NCBI GenBank assembly: GCA_026397725.1
Contig: JAPLUI010000254.1
Coordinates: 13,543 to 64,391, forward strand
Direction: 5' to 3'
DNA from: Verrucomicrobiota bacterium
Lineage (GTDB): Bacteria > Verrucomicrobiota > Verrucomicrobiia > Verrucomicrobiales > Akkermansiaceae
DNA length: 50,849 nt
The notes under the pieces are model-generated. The model saw only the letters and a list, made by a program, of their open reading frames with translations. It was not told the origin of the DNA and ran no database searches. Numbering within the stretch: the stretch's first letter is position 1; the number at the start of each line of letters is the position of its first letter. Shown in pieces: positions 17,322 through 26,300 of the stretch. Position numbers and translations under genes: made by a program.

Positions 17322-20300
17322 TTACTGCAAGCGGACGTTGAGACGGAGGAATTTGGAAGTGGCGGCTGCGACCGGGACCGCAGCGCGGATCTGGCGGGTG
17401 GTGGCGTTGCTGCTGAGGACCTCCTCGGTGACGCCCGCCGGGCTCCAGGTGAGCAGGTCGGTGGACCACTCGACGGTGTAAATCAGATCGGTGGCCGCAA
17501 GAACCTTGGTGTAGGTGAGGGTCAGGGCTCCGGCGTTGCGCCCCAGCGTCGGCATCCCGGCCCGCGAGGCAAGGTTCGGATCCAAGCCAAGGGCATACTT
17601 GAGGAGGTTGGACACGCCGTCCTTGCTCGGGTTGGCCAGCGGCCCGGCGATGAGCGCGTTGCCCGCGCTGGCACCGAAGCTGGCACTCTGCCACAACTCG
17701 AAGGGCGAACCGGTACTCGACAGACCGATGCTCAGGACGTTGCCGACGGTGGTGCCGCCCCCGTTGGTGGCGATGGCACGGAAATAGTAGGTCGTCCCGG
17801 CATCGAGTCCGCTGATGGCCAGCGCTACGGGTAGCGCCACCGTGCCGGTTAGATCGCTCGCGGCCTGCACCAGGCGCCCGGTCGGGGCGATGCGGCGGAG
17901 CGTCGCATGGGTGAGTTCTCCGACGATCACTTCACCGGTTGCGTTGACTGCCACCGCGAGCGGGTTGTCAAACTTCGCGACCTCCCCCAGGCCGTCGCTG
18001 GTCCCCTGGGTTCCCGCGCCGGCCAGGGTGGTGACGGCACCGCCCGGCGTGACCTTGCGCATCCGCTGGTTGCCCTTGTCGGCAACGTAGAGTTGACCGG
18101 TGGCGTCCACCGCGAGCCCGACCGGGCTGGCGAAACGCGCCGCAGTGCCGCTGGCATTGACGATGCCCGCCGTGCCCGCCGCACCGGCCAAGGTGCTAAC
18201 CACCCCGTCCGCTTGGATTTTCCGGATCGTGTGGTACGCGGCTTCGGTGACGTAGGCGATGCCGGTGCCGCTCACGGCGATGCCGAGCGGACTGTTGAAG
18301 CGTGCCACGTTGCCCGCGCCATCCAGGAAGCCGGCGGTCCCCGTCCCGGCCAGGGTGCTAACCGATCCGTCCGTGGCCACTTTGCGGATCCGGTGGTTGA
18401 GCGAGTCGGCCACATAGAGCATCCCGGCGGCATCAATGGCCAATCCTTGCGGAGTGTTGAAACGGGCACCGCTGCCCACCCCGTCCGTGAAGCCCGCATC
18501 GCCGAGACCCGAGTGGGTGGTGACCTCGCCGCCCGGCGAGATCGCCCGAATGCGGTGGTTCCTCGAATCGGTCACGAACATGGTGCCATCCGTACCGATG
18601 GCCACACCGACCGGTTCGTTGAACTGCGCGCTGGTGGCAGGTCCGTCCAGAAAGCCAGCCACCCCGGTCCCGGCGACGGTACTGCTTGTGCCATCGGGCG
18701 CGATTTTCCGGATGCGGTGGTTCAAGGTGTCGGCCACATAGATGTTCCCGGCAGCGGTGGCCACGCCGGATGGCTGATTGAAACGTGCCACGGTGCCCGT
18801 GCCTTCCGCATAGCCGGGACTCGCTCCCGCCACGGTGCTGACCAGCACGCCGTCGAACTGGGCATCCGGCGAGTACTCGAACCACACCGTGGTGCTGCTC
18901 CCCTGCGGGCCCACGGTGGCGTTCAGGGTCGCGGTGGCGGCCCCAACGCCGCTGGCGGCCAGCGTGGTCACGACGGGCGGATCGAGCACCACGCCGGTAA
19001 GCGGAAACGTGAAGCTGCCCTGCGCGGGATCGTCGCTGGTGATCCCGAGGTTGCCGGCGAAGGTCCCTGCGGCGCTAGCAGTTAGGGTCACTCCGAAGGT
19101 GAGCGAGCCACCCGGCGCAATGACGCCGAGGCCGCCGCTGCGCGTGAATCCGCCCGGCACGCCCATGGCGCTGACGGTTAGATTGAAATCGCCGACGTTC
19201 GCGATGGTGAATTGCCGCGTGACTGGCGCGGCACGCGGGGTGATGCCGAAATCGACCGCCGCGGCCTGCGCCTGGCTCACGGTTGCCGCCCCGGTGGCGG
19301 GGCCGTCGTGTACCGCGATCTCCGGACCGAAGAGGGTGGTGAAGTTGAGAATCTCACCCACCGCCGGACCCTGGCCGTTGGTGGCCTTGACGCGGAAGTA
19401 GTAGGTCGCCCCAGGGCGGAGGGTGGCCGTCACGGGAGTCCCCAGCTCGAGGTCGCCGTTGCTATTGTACGTCTGCGCCAGGGTGATGGCGGGCAGCACG
19501 CCGCGCGACACTTTGCGGATCCGCGCACTGCCTTCTTCGGTGAGGAAAACCGCAGCGGTGGCGGCCTGCACGGCCACATGGGTCGGGCCGGAGAACTGCA
19601 TCGCCGTCGCGGGGGACAGTTGCCCGGCACCCGGCGAGTCGAGGAACCCGGCGAGTCCTGATCCCGCCGCAGTGCTCACCACCCCACTGCTGTCGATCAC
19701 CCGCAGACGATGGTTGTCGCGGTCGGCGACGTAAATGCGGCCGCTGCCATCGCACGCCACCCCGGATGGAAAAGCGAACTGCGCGGAGGCACCGGCCCCG
19801 TCGAGGAAGCCTAACATGCCAGAACCCGCGAGGGTCATCACCTCATCGGTGTTATTCACCACGCGAACGCGATGGTTGTCGCGGTCGGCCACGAAAACGT
19901 TGCCGTAGGCATCCACCGCCACCCCGGTGGGATGGTTGAATTGCGCCGTGGCAGCCGCGCCGTCGGCAAAGCCTGCCGTGCCATCGCCGGCCAGGGTGCC
20001 AAGGACGCCGCCGGCCACAACCCGGATCCGATGGTTGCCGCGATCCGCCACATAGACCTTGCTGCCAGCCGCATCCACCGCCACGCCGCATGGGAAAAGG
20101 AAGCTCCCGGCGCTGGCCACCGCCGCATCGGCGAAGCCCGCCACGCCCGAACCGGCGAGGGTGGTAACCACGCCTGCGGGAGTGGTGATCATGCGGATGC
20201 GCTGGTTCAGTTCGTCGGCGACATAGAGGTTGCCGGCGGCGTCGATGGCCACATCGCTGGGATGGTCGAACCTCGCGGCGGTACCGGTACCATTGGCAAA

Positions 20301-23300
20301 GCCCGCCGTCCCCGAGCCGGCGAAGTCACTCACCACCCCTGCCGGACTGACCTTGAGGATTTTGTGCGCGGTGTACGCCGCAACGTACACATTCCCGGCA
20401 ACGTCCACGGCCATCCCCTTGGGACTGGCAAGTCCGTCCTTGAGGGTGCCCACGGCCAGCGGACCGAGAAGGTTCGGGTCGGTCGAGTATTCGAAAACCA
20501 CCGTGGTGGCGGAGGCGTTGGGATCCACCCTGCCCTTGAGCGTCGCCGCCGTGCGCGTCACCCCGGTGGCCGGCAGGGTCACAAGCGTCGGCACCGCCGT
20601 AACGCTGAAACTCTGGCCCAGCGCCTGGGTGCTGCCAGTTTCCGCCACCCAGCGGAAGTAGTAGCTGGTCTCGGGAACCAACCCCAGCGCGGCGGCATCC
20701 ATGTCATAACTGAACATGCTGCCGAAACGATCCTGTCCCGCCGCCGAGGCCACGACCGAAAGCGGATCAGCAAGGCGGCGGAGGCGGTGGTTCTGTTGGT
20801 CCGCAACAATGACATCCCCGTTGGCAGCAACATACAAACCGGTCGGATAGTTGAACTGTGCGCCGAGGTTGGTGGCACGGCCGTCGCTGAAGCCCGCCAC
20901 GCCGGTCCCTGCCACCGTGGTGACTTTCCACGGGTCGGCGGGATTGCCCGGCTTGGCCACTTTGCGAATGACGTGGTTGCCTTGGTCTGCGACCAGGATG
21001 CTGCCGGTGGCGTCCACCGCCACGCCCGTGGGATTCCTGAACTGTGCCAGGAGCCCGTGATCCTCGTCGAGATAGCCTGCGGTGTTGCCGGCCACGGTGG
21101 TGACGAGGTTGTCGCTGCCGATCCGGCGGATGCGGTGGTTGCCGTAGTCGGCGACAAACAGGTTGCCGCTCGCGTCCACCACCACGCCGAAGGGTGAGGA
21201 AAACCTGGCGACCAAGCGGTTGCCGTTGGTCGTGCCAAGCGCACCGGTGCCGGCATAAGTGCTCACCACGCCCAGCGGCGTGATCTTGCGGATGCGTTGG
21301 TTATTGGTGTCCGCCACGTAAATGTTGCCGCCCGCGTCCAGGGTCAGGGCATGGGGGTGATTGAAACGGGCGGCGCTGCCGGTCCCGTCGATGAAGCCGG
21401 CGACGCCGGAACCCGCCACGGTACTCACGGTCCACGGGAGTCCCGCCGAGTGCGGCCGGGTCAACTTGCGGATGCAGTGGTTGAGGGTGTCCGAGACATA
21501 AATCTGGTGATCCGGGCCGACGGCCACCCCGGCGGGAAACGAGAACTCCGCCTGGTCGCCGGTGCCGTTGGTTAGGCCGAAGCTTCCGGTTCCCGCCACC
21601 GTGCTCACCACCCCCTGCGGCGTGACCATGCGAATCAGGTTGTTGCCGGAGTCGGCGACGAAGAAATTGCCGAAGCTGTCTTCCGCCACATCGGACGGGT
21701 AGCTCATTGGCGGAACGAGCCCGGATTGAACGGCGCCCGGCCCGGCCAGCGTGGTGACTGTCGGGAAGAAATCCCTGTCGGTGGAAATCTCGAACTTCAG
21801 CGGTCCCGCGAGGCCCACGGCGGCTGGCACCTTGGCGAACAGCGTGAGACCCGCCGGCGTGAAATTGCCCGCGCCGCTCTGATAGGCACCGAGGTCCAGC
21901 CCCCCGGCCAGGATGCGGGGGAAGCCACGCTGGTCGTTGAACGGCGGGATGGCCGATGCCACCCCGGCCCCCAGCGCCGGGCTGCCCCCCAGCAGCATCA
22001 GGGTTTTGGTCGGCCCGCCGTTGTCGGCCAGCACCCCGAGCCGTGGGTCGGCCGTGATTCGCGCAGGCCCGGTGAACGTGCCGGACGAGTGGACCTCGAC
22101 CAGATTGGCACCGACGGCCATGAAGTTGCCTTTGGTGTCTGAGGGCGCATTCGCCCCCCCGCTGCGGGCGCCGGCAATGTTATCGGCGATGAGGGTGTTC
22201 TCAAGGGTTAGGGCGGCGCTGGCAGCGTTTTCGAGGCCGACCCCAAGCCCGCTGCCGGAGGTCGTGCCCGCCTTGTTCGCGGCCACCGTCGAATGCCGAA
22301 TTGCGCCCGTCGCACCCGCTTCGAGCCTGACTCCGCCGCCGGCCCCGGTCCCTGCCGCATTGTTGGCCACTGTCGAGTTTTCCATCAGGAACGTCCCGCC
22401 GGTCACGAGGATGCCGCCGGCCGCCGCGCTGGCCGAGTTTTCCGCAACCGTCGAGTCTCTCACGGTCACCGAGCCGCCATCGTTCCGGATGCCGCCGCCA
22501 TTGGTCGCGGAGTTATGGGTGATCGTGGCTGCGGTCAGCGTCAGCCGCCCCTGATTGTAGATGCCGCTGGCGGTGCCGTTTCTAACCGTCAACCGGTGCA
22601 TCGCAACATTGCTCGTGCTCGGAATGTTGAACACGCGCGAGGTGTCAGTCCCGCTCACCGTAAGCCCGCTCGGGGTGAGCAGCCTGCTGGGCCGGACGGG
22701 GTCCGGCTCCTCACTCGGATTGCCTAACCCATCCACCAGGCTCGAGGCATCGAGGAAAATCGTCCGGTTGGCACCCACCAGAAGTTCGCCGCCGGTCAGT
22801 CCGATGAGGTTGTTAGATGAGGAGCGGTTGAACAGAATCCTCGCGCCGGGAGCGGTGGCGTTGGCGAGCGCCTCCCGCAACGAGCCCGCCCCGCTGTCGT
22901 TCGAGTTGGTGACCAACATGACCGGGCCGGCTTCCAGCGCGCCGATGTCCGCGGTCCCGACGCGGGGGAATCCGCGTTGGTCGGTGGCCGGGATGGCGCC
23001 GCTCGAGAAACCGGTATCGAGCGCCGGGCTGCCGACGAGGAGGGCCATGGTTTCGGTGGCTCCGCCGTAGTTGGCGAGCGGGGCGAGCCGGGCCTCGATC
23101 GGTGCGCTGTCGGTCCCGACCTGGTCGCCGTTGAAGCCGTGGGTGACACCAATCGCGCCGGTTCCGTCGCCGATCAGATTGCCGCCAAGGGTGGTCACCT
23201 CGCCTAGCAGATCATTCGACCCGGGGGCCCGGTTGCCGGCCACCAGCGCGTTGGATAGGGTCAAGGAACCGCTTGACCGGATGCCGCCGCCGCTGCCGCC

Positions 23301-26300
23301 GGCGGCATTGGCGGCGACGGTCGAGTTCGTTAGGGTGAACACCTCGCCATTATGGAAGTCGATGCCTCCGCCGGCGGAGGCGGCGCTGTTGCCGGCGACG
23401 GTGGAGTTGGTCAGGCTGAGCATTCCGATGGATTCGATGGCGCCACCGTCTTGCCCTGAAGCGTTGTGCGACAAAGTGGAGTTGCGCACGCTCAGGGTTC
23501 CCTGATTGATGATGCCCCCACCCGACTCGCCGGCTGCCGTGGCACCGTTGGTGATGGTCATGCGCTCGATCTCCACCGTGCTCGTTTCATTGATGGCCAA
23601 CACGCGGGTGACGCCGTTGCCGCTCAGGGTCACGCCGCCGGCGATACTCCCGGCGTCGAGATGCAGAAGCCGGTCGGTGATCGAGAGCTGCGAGGCGAGG
23701 GTGATGGTGGCCGCCGGACTGCCGTTGAAAACCGTGGGGTCGAAGGTGACCCATTCGTGCCCGGTGGCAGGGCCTTCGACGATGCGGCGCAGCGATCCGG
23801 CACCGCTGTCAGCCACCGTGGTCACGATGGAGACGCCCACCTCGTAAGCACCGAGGTCCGGAATGGCGGAGCCGTTGCCGTCGCCGTCGGCCATCCGGGC
23901 CCGCCCGCGCTGGTCGGTGGCGGGAGTTCCCAACACCGCCACGGCGGCATCAATGGCCGGGCTGCCGGGAAGCAGCGGCAGGGTCGGGGTGGCCCCTCCG
24001 AAGTTGCCGAACTGGCCGAGTTGCGCATTGAGCGGAGCGGCGGTCATTCCGACCAGGGGCCCGCTGGGAAACTCCATCTCGACGGAGGCGTTGTCACCGA
24101 TCAGGTTGCTGCCGGACGCGGTGAGCGTGGCCCCCTCGTTTTTCTTGAGGTCCGCAACGCTGGGGGCGGTGTTGCCGGCCACGAGCGTGTTTTCCAGGGT
24201 GACCTTGCCAGTCTCGATCCAGATTCCACCACCTTCGCTGGCGGCGGAATTGCCGGAGATCGTTGCGTGGTGAAGTGCGATGCTGCCGTTGTTGTGATAG
24301 ATCGCCCCACCCTGAAGATCGGCCGAATTGTCATGGAAAGTGACGTTGAAGGCAACCAGGGTGCCCCGGTTGAAGATGGCGGCACCCCCGAAGCTGGTGG
24401 AATTTCCAAAGAAGCTGTCGTTGAGCAGAGTGAGCGTGCCCTGATTGTCGAAACCTCCTCCCAGCTCGCCCCCGCCGCCAGTGATGGTCACCGAGTTGAG
24501 CGTCACGTTGCCTCCCGGAGTTCCGGAATCAATCACAAACAGGCCAAAGGTATGGTCACCCGCGATGGTAATCCCGTCGGTCAGGCCGGTGCCATCGATG
24601 GTGATCGTGGTGGCTGCGGGAATCGTGATTCCTCCTGCCAGCGGAATCGTGGACCCGGCGAGCGTGCTCGCAAAACGGATGCGCGTGTCCGGGGCCGTCA
24701 CGCTCTGGATCGCCTCACGCAGCGATCCCGCGCCGGCGTCGGCCGCACTGGTGACGGTGACGACGGGGCCGGCTTCGACGGCACCGATGTCAGCCTTGGT
24801 CCCGACCACCCGCGGAAAGCCGCGCTGGTCGGTGGCCAGGCTCGTCGCCCCGGCGGCATCGAGCACCGGACTGCTCGCCAGCGGCGGCAGGGTCGGCGTC
24901 GGCCCGCCGTAGTTGGCGAGCGGGGCGAGCTGCGGGTCGCCGCCGATGAAGTTGACGCCGCTTTGCGTGATGCTGCCGGCGAAGGTATAGCTATCAGGGG
25001 CGAAGGGGGACTGGTTGCCGGCGATGATGGTGTTGTTGAGCGTCACGCTGCCTCCGTTCACCGCCAGGCCGCCAGCTTGACTTTCACCCAGATTGTTGGC
25101 GATGGTGGTATGGATCAGGGTTGCCGTGCCCTGCGTGAAGATCGCGCCGCCGACCAGACCCGAGTTGTTAGCCACGGTGCAATGAGTGGCGGTGAGGGTG
25201 CCGGTGGTGTAGATGCCGCCACCATAGTTTCCCGACGCGGTGTTGCCAGCCACGGTGGACCGATTGAGATTGAGCAAGCCGAAATTCGCGATGCCGCCGC
25301 CAATCCCGCTGCCCCCGGTGATCGTTAGGCCGTCCAGCGTCACGGTGCTGCCGACGGCGATGTTGAAGACCCGGGAGACTTGGTTGCCCGAGACGCTGAG
25401 CCCCTGGGCCAAGGCGGAAGCATCGATCATCAGGCTCTTATCGATGAGCAGCTCGCCGTGGGTCAGCACAAGCTGCTCGCCGCTGAGTGCCGCCGCGAAG
25501 GTGATGGTTTCGGGAGTCCCCGCTGGCGCTGCATCCGCGATGGCCTCGCGCAGCGAAACACCGCCGACGGCGAGGCCGTCGGTTTCATCCACTGCGGTCG
25601 TCACCACGATCCCCGAGCGGACGGTGAAGCTCAATTCCACCCCCTGATAGGTCTTCCCGCCAAGGGTCGTATCGACCCGCCAGAAATAGGTGGTGCCGGG
25701 AACCAACGCCGTGGCCGGCGTGAACGGGGAGGTCTGGGTTCCTATCGTCGCCAGACTGCCGGCAGTGGTGCCCAGATACACCTCGAAGGTCGCGCCACTC
25801 GCGCCCGACCAGATGAGCGTGGGTAGCGGCGAGGCATTGGCCGTGTTCTGGGCAGGCGCCGTCCCGAGGAGGGAGGCTTCCACCGCACCGAGGTCCCGCG
25901 CCGCACCAAGCGGACGTGGGAAACCGCGCTGGTCGGCAGTGGCGGTGGAACCGGTGGCAGCATCAATCGCAGGGCTGCCCGGCAGCGGTGAGCGCGTCTG
26001 CGTCGGCCCGCCGTAATTCCCCAGCGGGGCAAGCTGGGAGTCGCCGACCAGGACCGCCGCGCTGGCGGAGAGGTTCGATCCACTCAGATCGCCGATGAGG
26101 TTGACGCCGCCGGGCGTGACGACGCCGCCATAGACCCCGATGTCAGGGTACCCCGCTGAGTTGTTCTGGGCAATGATCGTGTGGTTGATCGTCACGTTTC
26201 CCCCGTACACCAGCAGGCCGCCACCCCCATTTGCGGCTGCGGCCGTATTGTTGGTGAGGGTCGTATGGTTGAGGGTCGTCGTGCCTCGTGAAAAGACCCC

